Assembly (NCBI GenBank): GCA_023548195.1
Contig: JAJHZJ010000531.1
Span: 2,900,802-2,964,801, forward strand
DNA length: 64,000 bases
Direction of reading: 5' to 3'
Source: Bettongia penicillata ogilbyi
Taxonomy: Eukaryota; Chordata; Mammalia; Diprotodontia; Potoroidae
The notes beneath the pieces were generated by a model. That model saw nothing but the letters and a program-made list of their open reading frames with translations, was not told where the DNA came from and did not search any database. Shown here in pieces: positions 45,286-57,639 of this stretch. Every line of letters begins with the position of its first letter. Position 1 is the first letter of the stretch. The position numbers and the translations under genes are program-made.

Positions 45286-47795
45286 AGTTTCTGAATAGTT
45301 AATAATCAATTTATTAATTTGGCTATCAAATAATCAATAAATTGATATTTGATGGTCTCTTTTCGTAACCAAAGACAAAACCATAGATGTCACCAAATGC
45401 TTAAATATCTTTGGAAAAGGGGGTGCCATTGAGAGGTGAAAATCAACCCTGACTGGTGAACAATTACTTGGGGTATGGACTTTCCAATGAGATGAGCCTT
45501 TAGCTCCTCCTGCTGAGAAGGTTGCTTCATCATGAAATTCAGCCACCTCCAGCAATCTGGACAAAGGAATCCATTTCTACCCAGACCACTTGGGTTGGTT
45601 TTCTTTTTTATGATCTGGGTTACCCTAAACCCCAATGGAATGGGAGAAAAGGGGGTTTACTAGGGTATCGACTTAATACTTTAGGGCTGGAAGGCACCTA
45701 GATTAGATTCTGTTCACACTCTAATCAGAAGTGAGGTCTTCTAATTGAGTGGGGTCTTCCCCAGGATCAAGGAGCACATACCCAAATATTAGAGCATTCT
45801 CATCTAATCAGCAATGTCCTTCAGAGACTGACTGACCTCCCTACAGGGGCTGGTTCTTGAATGAGGAGATAGAAAAAGCCTCAATCCTAATTTAATAATT
45901 AGTTATTAATATAATAGAAAGTAATCATTTCTATCACCCAGTCATCTTTCTATTACCACACACTGCCCTAGAAAGTCCTTATGTTCTTCTTTTAAGCATT
46001 TAAAATGTTTATTACTACTCAGTTACATTCTAGCACAGAAGCTTCAACTTGCCCCCATTCCTTCTGGGGTAGCCACATAGTTCATATACACTTTTGGGGA
46101 GACGGATATTTTATCACCAATCTGTCATCAAGGATTTCTTACTAATGAAAGATCATATTTACACTTTCATTTTAACTGCAAATATGTTTGTTTAAATAGT
46201 CTCTATAAAATTGTTGGAACCATTATTGGGTAGCAATGGGATATGCCTAAAGTTACAAGGCAGAGTATGTGGAATTTTTACTTCTAACCCTATGTATCCC
46301 AAGGCAGTAATGTCACCAAATGACAGTTCGCAACAAGGAGCAGAGTCTTACTTAAACTAACAGATAATTATCTTTCAAAATAAAACTACTAGCAAGACAC
46401 TAACTAATGATTTGTTATGGACAATTAAATGAGATTCCATGTTTTTGGCCTTACTACAAAGTCCCTTTTTGCAGGAGTCACTTGCTTAGGGGTAGAAATA
46501 ATTTATGTTAGACAAGTAGGTAAGAATGCAAAATCAATTACTGTGATTAACAATAACTCCTGAAATGAGGATTCATTTATAAAATAGCTACAGAGGGATA
46601 TTTCATCTTTGCTTTTCCGATAACCTGAGAAGCCCAAAAGAACTCTTCTTAACCTTGTTGCTACCTTGCTTGGTGACCTTGGATGAATGACTGCCTCTTG
46701 TGAAATCGACAAATTGACATGTCTTGTCCCTTCAAATGAGCATCAGTGGAACGATCACCATATCAATGATTACACAGTGCTGGAGATGCATATTAAAATA
46801 GAAATGAAAATTTTCCATGGCAGGTACACCAAGTTTATCATCATAAGAATTTGTTTTTGGTATTTTGGGCTTCATTTTTTTAAGGGTAAAATGGTCCTTC
46901 ACATGATCTGATCAGATTTCCTAAGGTTCCTTCATAATTGAATTCACCCCCTGAAAGAGGGAGCATGGAATATCATTGAGTTCATAGTTCATAAAGCTAT
47001 AGAAGTAAGGAAATTCAGTCATCTACTCTACCTCATGTGTATAATAGATTTGCAGTTTCGTATGCAATCATCTTTTTTGTTGTTATTTTTATTATACTAT
47101 GTTTTGGAATTGTTTGTTTTATTCCATAAGTGAAAATGGAGTAAATTTTAAAAAAAGAAACTGAGTCTCAGAAAAGCAAAGTGTTAGAAAAGTAACCTTT
47201 ACTTCTGCTAGTTTATATTCTCTGGAAGGTTATTATATTGTCATAATTTTAATTGCTTTTCAATATTAAAAATATGAAGACTGAAGTGTTATGATTATGA
47301 GCTACTCCTGACACAAGAAGCTTGAGATTTTCATATCTGTTCAGCCATCCATGTAAAGGTGTAGCTTGTCAAAATGATTACATACCTAGAAGGATAAAGA
47401 GAAGGACTGATGATATCTCTAAGAAATAACTGTCTTGAACTTCTAGTTCATCTTCATCTTCCTGGTTCTCTGCTCTCTCACCACTTTGTAAGTGATTTAT
47501 CCAGCCTAACCCCCCCCAACCCCCCAGCTCCAGCTATTCAATGGCAATTTCCCAGTAAAGCATGATCTCCAGAAAATAATGAGTATCTAAAGGAAAAATA
47601 CCTTCCTTCCTTAAATTGAGCTGAAATTAGTTTCTTTTTTATTCCTATTCACAAAATAATTCTCACCCCTCTTTAACTGACATTTCTATAGATTTTAAAA
47701 CTTCTATCTTGTCACCTCTAAATCTCCAGTATAAACTTGAACCATGCCGTATGATATGTCCTTTCAACATCCTTCTTGCTGTATTCTACTAGGGA
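45286..47795. other. Intergenic, no gene seen
   Basis: Mostly unique-looking AT-rich sequence. The part at 46690-46860 has some homeodomain-like words (tatcaatgattacac) but no clear regulatory case. ORFs up to 81 codons are unremarkable. Confidence 0.35.
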
Positions 47796-47799
47796 TTAA

Positions 47800-47990
47800 C
47801 ACAACCTTTTTATATGTCATGGTCTTTTCTGGCCAGTTGATGAAGCTTATAGACATCTGTTCAAAATCATGCTTTTAAATATATTTTTAAAATACAGAGG
47901 ATTACAAATGAAAGCAATTATATTGAAATTATAAAAACATTAAAAAAAAGTTCATTGACTCTAGGTTAAGAACCTCTGTGCTAGATATAC
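47800..47990. repeat. Palindromic-ended dispersed repeat, copy 3
   Basis: Begins caacctttttatatgtcatgg, has ttgatgaagcttatagac, ends ttgactctaggttaagaacctctg. Inverted-repeat ends and internal text match copies at 2424 and 37018. Confidence 0.6.
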
Positions 47991-48174
47991 TCCAGTTAAT
48001 CAATGGCCCTTTTTCAACCTTGAGTCTGAGTAATGCAAAGTACAGAGATTTTCTCTTATTCTAAACACTGTGCTCCTCTTAATTCCTAACTAAATTGCAT
48101 TAAAAGCTTCATCACACAACACCAACCTTTTTAGCCTAGAAATCACTTCGGTCCTGGAATTCAGAATTCAGAAG

Positions 48175-48520
48175 TACCCTTTGCCCCATTGTTTCTTCCT
48201 TCCGATTGGATGGTTCCTCCCAGAACCTCATTTAAGGAGGGTCCCTAGGACAACCATCTTTTCATTAATCACCAAGCTGCCAACCAGACTTTACCATACT
48301 ACTCCAGCAAGTGTCTTCTTCTTCTTCCTCCTCCTCCTTCTCTCCCACCCTCTTTCAGCTTCTTTTTTTACGTGTCATCTTTCTCCACTAGAATGAAGCC
48401 TCCTTTGAGGGAAGGGACTATCTTTCTTTTTGCTTGTATTTGTATCCCTGATACTTAGCTTTATGCCTGATTATCAAGCACATTATTCATGCTTAATAAG
48501 TACTTGTTTTTGAGTATACT
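48175..48520 (+). repeat. L2 LINE 3' end
   Basis: tcctcccagaacctcatttaag, then ctagaatgaagcctcctttgaggg, gggactatctttc and ttcatgcttaataagtacttg. L2 tail order. Confidence 0.65.
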
Positions 48521-48624
48521 CTTTTGTAGACCCTGAACACTACTCACATATGGGGTTTGCAGTCAACTAAAAATCCCTTAATCTTTTTCTTCATAAACTC
48601 TGCTGTTAAGTCGGGTTTACACTA

Positions 48625-48720
48625 ATACACACACACACACACACACACACATATATTCATGTATTTTTGTACACTCTGATATATATGTGTGTGTCTGTGT
48701 GTGTATCAGAGACAGATGAT
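48625..48720 (+). repeat. (CA)n and (TG)n simple repeat
   Basis: CA units at 48625-48650, followed after a spacer by TG words and GATA units to about 48730. Confidence 0.9.
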
Positions 48721-48749
48721 AGATAGATACAGATATACACATATAATCA

Positions 48750-49130
48750 CAAACATAGGACTTTACATTTATCTATATTCAACTTCATTTTATCTCTTTA
48801 TCCCATTATTTCTGCCTGTAAAGAGTGTTTCAGATTCTGATTCAGTTAAAACTGAAGGCATTAATGCTCTTTCTCCATAGTGTGTGCCAACTACAAATTT
48901 AATAAGTATGCCTTCAGTTTCTTCCTCCAAGTTATTGATAAAAATGTTGAAGAGAGTTGAGTCAAATTGTCAATGGTAATATATAGCCACATTCAAAAGT
49001 TCATATCTTTATAAACATCAAGTCCATAGAAATCTCAGTAAAGCCACAAAGATTAGTCTAGCACTTCCTATATTCAACAGTTCTTGATTATCTTCATCTC
49101 TTTCAGCTGCTTTTCTATCACTAGACTAAA
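48750..49130 (-). repeat. CR1/L3-class LINE fragment, antisense
   Basis: taggactttacatttatctatattcaacttcattttat, then caactacaaatttaataagtatgcc and tccaagttattgataaaaatgttgaagag are reversed CR1/L3 text. It covers a part of the element next to, and not overlapping, that at 39655. Confidence 0.65.
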
Positions 49131-49291
49131 AAAACACAAACATTTGTTCATGGTAAATCTATTTTGGGGTCCTGCAGTAATAATATCAAGGCATTGAGTT
49201 GGACCATAAAGAATCTAAGTGTGATCCAGGGATCCCTTTCATAAAGTCCTTGAGGTAAAAATTGTTTTCATACTAAGTCATTTTAAGGAGA

Positions 49292-49440
49292 AGGAGCAGC
49301 TAGGTGACTCAGTGAATAGAGCACCAACCCTGAAGTCAGGAAAACCTGAGTTCAAATCTGACCTCAGACACTCGCTAACTGCTTGACCTTGGGCAAGTCA
49401 TTAACCTTACTTGCTACACACATACCACTGGGGAAAAAAA
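49292..49440 (+). repeat. WSINE/MAR-type SINE, 3'-truncated
   Basis: gagcagctaggtgactcagtg, gaaaacctgagttcaaatctgacctcag, ttgggcaagtcattaacc. Ends in an A-run. Confidence 0.8.
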
Positions 49441-50815
49441 AGAACATAAAGGGATTTGAGAACTGATGGCACAGGCAATTGACCCAGGTATAATGCCAGT
49501 CCAACTCAGGATTCACAGAAATTGTGTAATGAACTAAATGGAAACCAGAGATAATTGCTCACCTTATGTCTTTCTTTTTTGCTTTTCAAGGTTGCTTGGA
49601 TTTACATATAACTGATTTATTTCCTAAAAAAAAAAGGAATTTGTTACTTAATTTTAAGTTTCTCTTAATTGTTTAGCACTCCCTATATTATAAGCATATG
49701 AGCTGTAGTATAAAAATGGAAAACAATGAGTAAATTCACTGGTTACAGTCTTATTTGGAGTTCTAGAAATTCAACTTTATTTTGCATGCTTTTGAGAATC
49801 AAATGAAATTAACATTTTTGCAAGTTTTCTGTAACTATAAAACTATATAAATGTAAGGTTTGTTACTAAAGACTAAAAATAGTAATAGCATGTAATTACA
49901 CACTATGAATAAAAAAAATGACTTCTAAAGATCATTTATCTTCTTAGAAGAAGCTTTGCTGTAGTATCCTTGTAGGGGGTAGCAATACAGAACAATAAAA
50001 GGGAGTTGTGAAATACATAGCAGGCAATGTATACATTTGTGAAATTCTTCCTCTCATTGTCTCTTATTGGACAGCAACAGATACTGAAATAAAGACAGGA
50101 TGCCCTAATTTAAACGAAAATATTTCTCTTTCATTTTATTTAGTCTTACTTGGGAACGTCAAGAATGCCCTAATTAATACATTTGCTCAATTGTTCTGGC
50201 TTTACTAACACTAGCCTAAACTATGACTATTGCCTATATATAGTTACTTCTTCCTCCAAAGACTCCTTACCATTTCTTTAAGGAGAGTGGTGATGACTTT
50301 AGTTTTGCCAGTACATTGGCAACTTTTTCCAATTTATTTCAGTTGTTATGAGAGCAGAGGGGGAGTCTTTAAATTGGTTTTGCCAAGTTTCTGCCCAGAT
50401 TCACCTAGTGAATTTAGAAAAAATGGTTATAGGAAGCTGCTTTTACTCCCCAACTTCAATAAGTATAGATAGCCTTCTCTGCCACTGTAATTCTACACTG
50501 AGCACAATTAATTAAAAAATGTTGATGTTAGTTTTTTCTTCTACTTAATTGTTCTTTCTAATTATCTAATTAAAATTTACTTTGGCAAAGAATAGTATCT
50601 CTACAGACACAAGTCCTAAGGTTGTTTTGTTTTTGTTTTTTTTAATGAAATAAAACAAGCATTTCCTTAATGTATTGTAATATAAGGGGGTCAGGTGATT
50701 CCACATGAAACTGTGAATCTATTATGTACAACTCGCTGTTCGTTTTAAATATATAATAAAGTTATCATGTAAATTTCTTTTTTTCCCCTTCTTTTCTTCC
50801 TTCCCTACTCCTCCC
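49441..50815. other. Intergenic, AT-rich, no gene seen
   Basis: Homeodomain-like ctaattatctaattaaaa at 50559 and cacaattaattaaaa at 50503, but no strong regulatory case. Small ORFs lack family signatures. Confidence 0.35.
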
Positions 50816-50817
50816 CA

Positions 50818-51130
50818 CTGGGGGCAGCTAGGTGGTACAGTAGATAGAGCACTAGTACAGGAGTCAGGAGAACCTGAGTTCAAATCTCACCTCAGACACT
50901 TGACACTTACTAGCTGTGGGACCTTAGGCAAGTCACTTAACCCCAATTGCCTCATCCTGGGTCATCTCCAGTCATTCTGATGAATATCTGGTCACTGGAT
51001 TCAGATGGCTCTGGAGGAGAAGTGAGGCTGGTGACCTGCATAGCCCTCCCTCACTCAAAACAAAGTCAAGTGCAAGTCATGTCTTCATTCCTCTGATGGC
51101 ATGGTCTTCTTTGGAAACAAAGGACAAAGA
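50818..51130 (+). repeat. WSINE1-type marsupial SINE, full length
   Basis: Starts ctgggggcagctaggtggtac, then gacctgagttcaaatctcacctcag-type text, agctgtgggaccttaggcaag, the middle atctggtcactggattcagatgg, gaggagaagtgaggctggtgac, ccctccctcactcaaa and the end tggtcttctttggaaacaaaggac. Its 3' half is the part shared with the two chimeric repeats. Confidence 0.85.
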
Positions 51131-51244
51131 CACATCTATACTGATGAAATAATAAACCCTTGAATTGTACAGGGATGAGTACAAATGTGTTTACAATTTT
51201 AAATTTCCTTTGGATATTTTCACAATTTGAGTGTTGTGGAAATA

Positions 51245-51609
51245 CAATCAGGATAACACAAGATCTAGCAGCTTCTGCATTGGGAGATCAAGGGGTGTGG
51301 AATATGATATTCTAGAAGTCAAAGGAACTAGGACTAAAACCAAGAATCACCTACCCAGAAAAACTGAGTATAATACTTCAGGGGAAAAAATGGTCTTTCA
51401 ATGAAATAGAGGACTTTCAAGCATTCTTGATGAAAAGACCAGAGCTGAAAAGAAAATTTGACCTTCAAACACAAGAATCAAGAGAAGCATGAAAAGGTAA
51501 ACAGCAAAGAGAAATCATAAGGGATTTACTAAAGTTGAACTGTTTAGATTCCTATATGGAAAGTCAATATTTGTAACTCTTGAAACTTGTTTCAGTATCT
51601 GGGTAGTAT

Positions 51610-51698
<89 letters not shown>

Positions 51699-52515
51699 GG
51701 GTGAGTTGAATAGGATAAAAAAGTTAAAAATGAAATTAAGCGGTGAGAGAGAAATATATTGGGAGGAGAAAGGGAGAAATGGAATGGGGCAAATTATCTC
51801 TCATAAAAGAGACAAGTAAAAGACTTCAGTAAAGGGAAAAAGGGAGGAAGTGAGAGAAAAAATAATGAAGCTTACTCTCATCACGTTCAACTGAAGGAAT
51901 GAATAAAATGCACACTCATTTTAGTATGACAACCTATCTTTCAATACAGAAAAGTGGGGGAGAAAGGGATAAGCGGGAGGGAGGGGTGATGGAAGGGAGG
52001 GCAATGGGAGCAGTGAGCAATTAAAAGTCAACCCTCTTGGGGAGTGATAGGGTCAAAAGAGAGAATAGAAGAAATGAGGGGCAGGATAGGATGGAGGGAA
52101 ATATAGTTAGTCTTACACAACATGACTATTATGGAAGTCATTTGCATAACTACACAGATATAGCCTATATTGAATTGCTTGCCTTCCCAATGGGGATGGG
52201 TGGGGAGGGAGGGAGGAAGAGAAGTTAGAACACAAAGTTTAGGAACAACTGTTGAATATTGTTCTTGCATACAACTAGGAAATAAAAAATACAGGTAATG
52301 GGATATAGAAATTTATCTTGCCCTACAGGACAAAAGAGAAGATGGGGATAAGGGAAGGGAGGGATGTTAGAAGGGAGGGCAGATCAGTGATAGGGGTAAT
52401 TAGAATGCTTGACATTTTCAGGTGGGGGGAGGGGAGAAATGGGGAGAAAATTTGGAACTCAAAATTTTGTGGAAATGAATGTTGAAAACCTAGATAAATA
52501 AATAAAAAAAGAAAT
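51245..52515 (+). mobile_element. HAL1-like (half-L1) retrotransposon fragment
   Basis: At 51330-51450 one frame gives KELGLKPRITYPEKLS, then QGKKWSFNEIEDFQAF and MKRPELKRKF, which resemble the C-terminal domain of L1 ORF1. A stop follows, and there is no ORF2; instead about 1 kb of GA-rich 3' UTR leads to gaaatgaatgttgaaaacc and an AATAAATAAA tail at about 52495-52510. ORF1 directly followed by the tail is the hallmark of HAL1. A (GA)n tract lies inside at 51612-51694. Confidence 0.75.
51612..51694 (+). repeat. (GA)n microsatellite inside the HAL1-like element
   Basis: About 41 GA units. Confidence 0.97.
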
Positions 52516-53704
52516 ATTAATATTCCCTAATCACAAAACAGCTTAATTAAAGATAACTATTTATGCTATAAAAAGATTTTTACTTTAGAAAATACTCATC
52601 ACAAGTTTTATTTAAAATAACTAGCTCCTCTATGACAGAGTCAGAGCAGGAGATTTCTAAGACCTCTTAGTGTATTTAAAATGTGATTTAATTTAGAGCA
52701 AATAGTTTTACATATACACTTTGAGAAAATTTTATTTTATGTAAAGTAGGAATGTTTTTTTTTTACTGTTCCAGGCTTGTATATCATCACTATAAGGAAC
52801 TCCTAGAGAGGAAACCCTTTCCTCCAACCCCATTCAGAGCAGCTGCTTGCTCTAAAGCATTGCCTGGTATGAAGAGAATTTGAGATTTAGATTTTAGTCA
52901 TGATATTAGTATGTATCAGAAACTTGAAAAAAAGTGTTCCTCACTCCCAGGTCAGATCACTATATGTAGTATATTCACCCATATTCTTTTCCAAAATAAT
53001 TTTATATGACGTTGGCAAACATATACATATAAATTAATTAAACCATAGAATTTGCTTTACTTCCATGTTTAAATCATTGTTGGGTATAGAAAGGATTTGC
53101 TGCCCTTTGTCTTTCTCCTTAGGAAGTCCAACAAACATTCAGGAGAGAGGAAGAAAAAAGTGAAAATGTATTTCTCTTTCTGTCAAGACTACTGAGGAGG
53201 CAATTCTTTCTGGCTCAGTGAAGAATCCTCTTTGGACACATCCCTCACCTTTGGCTGCCTTCATAGGGACCAAAGGATTGCCGTATTATTCCAAAGTGCC
53301 AAGTTCTTCAAAGGTGAGCATGCATCCTTGATGTGAAGGAGACAGAGGGGTGTGTGCACTATGGATGCCTCCTCCAGATTCATCCCCACATATGTTCCAC
53401 AAAACATATTCTAATCCAACCTGTATTATGTGAAAAATATCACAAACGTTTGTGTAAGAGCAAAAAAGAAATACTGGTTGGAGTTTTATTTCAGGTGCTC
53501 AGTGAACTTTTTTTTATTACCAAGAGGAAGTGTAAATAAATCAGTGGGACCCAGAAACAAACCAAAGTTCTCTGAGTCACCCCTGGAGAGAGGAAAGAAA
53601 GACTTTTTGTGGTGCCTGCATTTTGGGGGGGAGAGGGGGAGATGGGGGGAAAAGTCATTTCCATATACACTAAAGATATATGCCAAGCCTCATTCCATAA
53701 AGGT
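52516..53704. other. Intergenic, no gene seen
   Basis: AT-rich unique-looking sequence; a 94-codon ORF at 53430-53714 has no family signature. Confidence 0.35.
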
Positions 53705-53709
53705 TAAGC

Positions 53710-53830
53710 TGTAGAGCCATAGAATGTCAGAACCATAAGGTACCTTAGAGTCCTTCTAATCTGTTTTTTTTACACTTAGCATATGAGGAGACAGATCACA
53801 CTAAAAAGGGGGTGGGAGAAGTGAAAACAT
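53710..53830 (-). repeat. MIR-type SINE fragment, antisense
   Basis: gccatagaatgtcagaacc, ttagagtccttctaatctg and catatgaggagacagatc. Confidence 0.45.
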
Positions 53831-54315
53831 GGATCAAAGGTGTTGCCATAGGAACTAGTGAGAATGTACTATATATGTCCAATGTCTCAGAATCTTGAAA
53901 CAGAAAGAGAAGAGAGGAAGAAAGGGAAGAAGGAGGTACCTAACTGCTAAGGGAGTGGAAAGATCTGTACTCAGACAGAACCAATTCCACATCTGAACAC
54001 AAACCACTGTCTCCCCCTCCTCTTCCCCCAGTAGCAGGCCTAGAACTAGACCTCCAACCACCCGGCCCAGGGAGCCTCTGAGGAATTTATATTGAAGTGT
54101 GAAATGACTGACATGGATTAGTCTTCAGTAGGGGGTGGGGAAGGAAGAGGTGAGGAGACAGAGAAAATGAGAAAGAGGCTGTCCAGAGCCACCTCCAATG
54201 CTCTGCTCTCTGTTGCCCCAGTCTGGGAACCAGAGCATTTTACATTGGATGCAACTATGAAAAAATAATTCTAGGGGAAAATACATAGGAGATTACAATA
54301 ATAGGTGCTTCCTTT
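53831..54315. other. No gene; no named repeat
   Basis: Ordinary sequence without recognised features. Confidence 0.35.
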
Positions 54316-54319
54316 CATC

Positions 54320-54620
54320 CATTTCAATCAGATTCATTAAATATTTATTAAGTGCCTGTTATGTACCAGGCTATGGGGATATAGGTTTAAAAAAATTAAA
54401 CAGTCCCTGCCCCTCAAAGAACCTTGCATTCTACTGGGAAGAAGCAATATGTTCAAATATAATTAAATAAACAATATATGTTTATAGAATAAATTTTACC
54501 TCCCTCTCCCCAGGGAGGAGCTTTAACCACAATGGAGGCATCAGGAAAGGTGGCACCTGAGCTAAGTCTTGAAGGGAACTAGGAATTCCAAGGAAGAGTA
54601 TCCTAAGCTTAGGGGACAGA
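54320..54620 (+). repeat. Dispersed LINE-type repeat, 5' part
   Basis: aatatttattaagtgcctgttatgtaccaggc, then cagtccctgcccctcaaagaaccttgcattctactgg and agctaagtcttgaaggg. Same family as the pieces at 6900, 39105, 40655 and 61375. Confidence 0.6.
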
Positions 54621-54712
54621 TTGTTCTTGAACATCGTCTTTGACGTCATAAAAAAAGCCTAGTCAATTATCCATCATTTAACCATCATTTTGCTAAAAAG
54701 TAAAGCTATATC

Positions 54713-54942
54713 AAGAGAGGGAGAGAGAGAGATAGATGGATGGATGAATGATGGATGGATGGGTGGATGGGTGGATGGATGGACAGAGGGAGAAAGAGAG
54801 ACAGAGAGACAGACAGAGAGAGATGGATGGATGGATGGATGGATGGATGGATGGATGATGGATGGATGGATGGATGATGAATGGATGGAGGGGGAGAGAG
54901 AGATAGAGAAAGACAGAGAGAGAGAGAGACAGAGAGAGAGAT
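54713..54942 (+). repeat. Compound (GATG)n/(GA)n/(CAGA)n satellite
   Basis: Two GATG blocks (about 54735-54785 and 54822-54890) alternate with GA and CAGA blocks, in a gaga-gatg-gaga-gatg-gaga order. ORFs on both strands are artefacts. Confidence 0.95.
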
Positions 54943-55660
54943 GTTCACTTTAAAGAAAATAAGTTCAATCCATCAACCTTTAGAGAGACCTAAAAATAAA
55001 AGAAGACATTAGTCAGTATGTAGGTAAATAGCAGTTGTTGGGGGTTTTTGGGGGGTTTTTTTGCTTGTGTTTTACTATGGGAACATAAAGCAAATAGGTC
55101 ATGATATGCCTTTAGTGTCCATTTTTACTGCCACTTTTGTTAGCAATGTTCTGTAAATAGCAAAGATCATAATAGCTACAGAAAGCCACATGTAGCAATA
55201 AGAGTTCTCTTTGAGCTGCCAAAGTAGGATGGGCTAATCTAATGTCTACAACAGGGAAGAATGATTATTCTAATAAACACCATTTACATATTATTGCTCT
55301 CAAAAGCCCCAGAAGTCATTCTAGAGCAAGGAATGAGCATTTCTTAGCTCCAATGAGAATCTTTGTCTAACTCCAGAGCAGCCACATCTCATTCGTGGTG
55401 GAACCAGCCAGCTGTGGGAGTCTAGCCTTGGGAGTAGCACTGAATAAAAATAGGAATCAAGGACTTGTGACAGTATGTGCCTTGCTATTTCTGGGTTAAG
55501 GGAAGCAAAATGTTTTCACAACTGTTAGAAGTTTGGAGGTGATAGGGATTGCTCACCCAGTCCACCTTAATGAAAGCTAAGCATAGATTTTTGTTGTTCT
55601 TAGAGCTGTCACTGAATTTGGTTCCTAGGCAGCACGGAAGAATGAGGAAAGGGGAGGGAA
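54943..55660. other. No gene seen
   Basis: Unremarkable intergenic DNA; a T/G-rich run at 55035-55065. Confidence 0.35.
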
Positions 55661-55664
55661 GAGA

Positions 55665-55922
55665 ATAAGCATTTATATTGGACCTACTATTTGCCAGGCA
55701 CTGTGCTAAATGCTTTACACAAATATTATCTCGTTTGGGCCACATAACAACTCTGTGAAGTAGGTACTGTTACTATCTCCATTTTACAGTTGAGGAAAGT
55801 GAGGCAAACAGGAGTTGTGACTTGTTCGAGTTCACACAGGTAGTACATGAATTTGAATTCAGATCCCCCTTATTCCAGGCCCAATGAGGATTTTACCCAC
55901 TGCACCAGCTAGCTGCCATGGT
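55665..55922 (-). repeat. MIR/Ther-1 SINE, near full length, antisense
   Basis: Reads gccaggcactgtgctaaatgc, aactctgtgaagtaggtactg, ccattttacagttgaggaaagtgaggc, acacaggtagtac and ctgcaccagctagctgcc, the reverse of the whole SINE including its head. Confidence 0.85.
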
Positions 55923-57130
55923 AGAGTGGCTACAAAACAGATAAATGGGGTTTATATCTCTGATACATTAGGTATATCTCTGATGCCTAATGACTGTGAG
56001 CCCCTGGTGTTGTCACATGTCTCAGAGCCTCAAGCAAGTCTATAAGACATAGATTGCAGCAAAGTTTCTCAGCTAGGTATTGGTAAAGAGTTCACTCCTT
56101 TAGGAGGAGTTCACTCTACCAATAAAGCATGTATCCATTTCCATTCCATCCCTAAGAATTAATGTAAATAATAACCTTGAAAAAAGGGTTTCTTTTTTTT
56201 TAAGCAGGCTCACAAAATTCCTACCAGTCCCGGAAATCTAATCTGACTCCACCCACCTCTATTCATACTTCTTACCATTAACAAAGAAACACAAAGTTTT
56301 ATTTATTTTCTAGAGACATTTCCATTGATGAAAAAACAAAAAGGAGAAAATAAGGACACTTGAAATACTGTGTATCTCTTTGCGTACCTCATTCTGTACC
56401 TTTCCTTTCTCATAATGTATACTTTAAGATCAAATTCAGGCTGAGGTGTGTAATCTTTAATAGAATGTTTCTAAAGAGTTTGATACTCACAAGGACATTC
56501 AGCTGACCAGTCAAAATGCCACCTAGTGACAGAACTCTCATGCTGAGGGCTGATGCCAACCTATGGCGTTACCCAAGCCCTGAGCAAGTTCTAAGAACTG
56601 TGCCCATTCTCCCTTCCTTGGAACTCTCCCTGATGTATATCACTCAGTGATGCTCCATTCACCCCCACATTTTACCAGACATTGGAAATGGGAAAGTGAG
56701 ACTTTTAGTGAGAAAAGAACAGTGACTGGGGAGGTAAATTACCCTAATCATAACCTTACCAAACTATGAGGAGAAGATTGTAGCTTTCTTCAGACTGTAT
56801 CTGGCAAAATTAAATGTCCAATTAATATGCTGGGAATTCCATTTCCCAGATCAAAGAGTTACAACTCCACCAGACATAGGCCATCCTGAGAGTATACCCT
56901 ACAACTTGATTAGAAAGTGTTACATCTTTGGGAGTCATAGCATTCTCTGGACATTAAACAGAGGATCCTGGCAAGAAAATGTCTTGGCAGGGAACTAAGC
57001 CATTTCTTATGCTGTGAGTGGTAGTGTCTTAATGCTCCAACAATTCCACTTTTGTCTTTAGGTTTTTTCCCCTCAAAATGTTTGGTTTCTATGTTGTGCA
57101 TCTATTTTGTGCAGAATAGTTTGGACTCAA
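55923..57130. other. No gene seen
   Basis: Unremarkable intergenic DNA. Confidence 0.35.
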
Positions 57131-57132
57131 TT

Positions 57133-57335
57133 TGTTATGGACTCATAAATTTAGAGCTAGAGGGATGTCAGAAATCTTATGTCTGGCCCTTCCATTTAAC
57201 AAATGAGGAAACTGAGGCATGATTGGGTAAATGATTGGCTTAAGATCATACAGGCATTCTGACATTTCACTAGGTCAGAAGTGGTCCTCTGACTCCCAAG
57301 TCTATGCCCTAACACACAGTCATCATACTGTCACA
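57133..57335 (-). repeat. MIR/Ther-1 SINE, antisense
   Basis: gagctagagggatgtcagaaatc, ccatttaacaaatgaggaaactgaggc and aagtggtcctctgactccc. Confidence 0.75.
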
Positions 57336-57639
57336 GTGCTAGAGTAAACTGTCCTCATGTCATCTTCCATGTCTTCTTCAGTTTAAGCTTAGGGACTGAA
57401 GGAGGAAGGTGTTGGGGAAAATAGAAGGGGTGACATCATGAGTCAAAACAATTACAAAGAAGGAAAAAGACTTAACTGATGGGCATTTAGTAAAATGACA
57501 TCTTCCCCCCTTACATATTAAAAATAGCAATGAAATCTCTGCTTACAGTGACTAATATCACAAATTGAGGCTGTCCTAAAGTCAGAGGGACATCACAAAT
57601 CAATTGGTGCCTCAGTATTTTTCTTTGCTGACAATGGTC

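Noticed and set aside
50850..50960. tRNA-like gene with A- and B-box text (gttcaaatc)
   Set aside because: It is the tRNA-derived head of a WSINE, without a cloverleaf-quality anticodon arm; the same applies to the MAR1 copies.
54690..54953. Trp/Met/Asp-rich 87-codon ORF
   Set aside because: It is a translation of GATG and GA satellite repeats.
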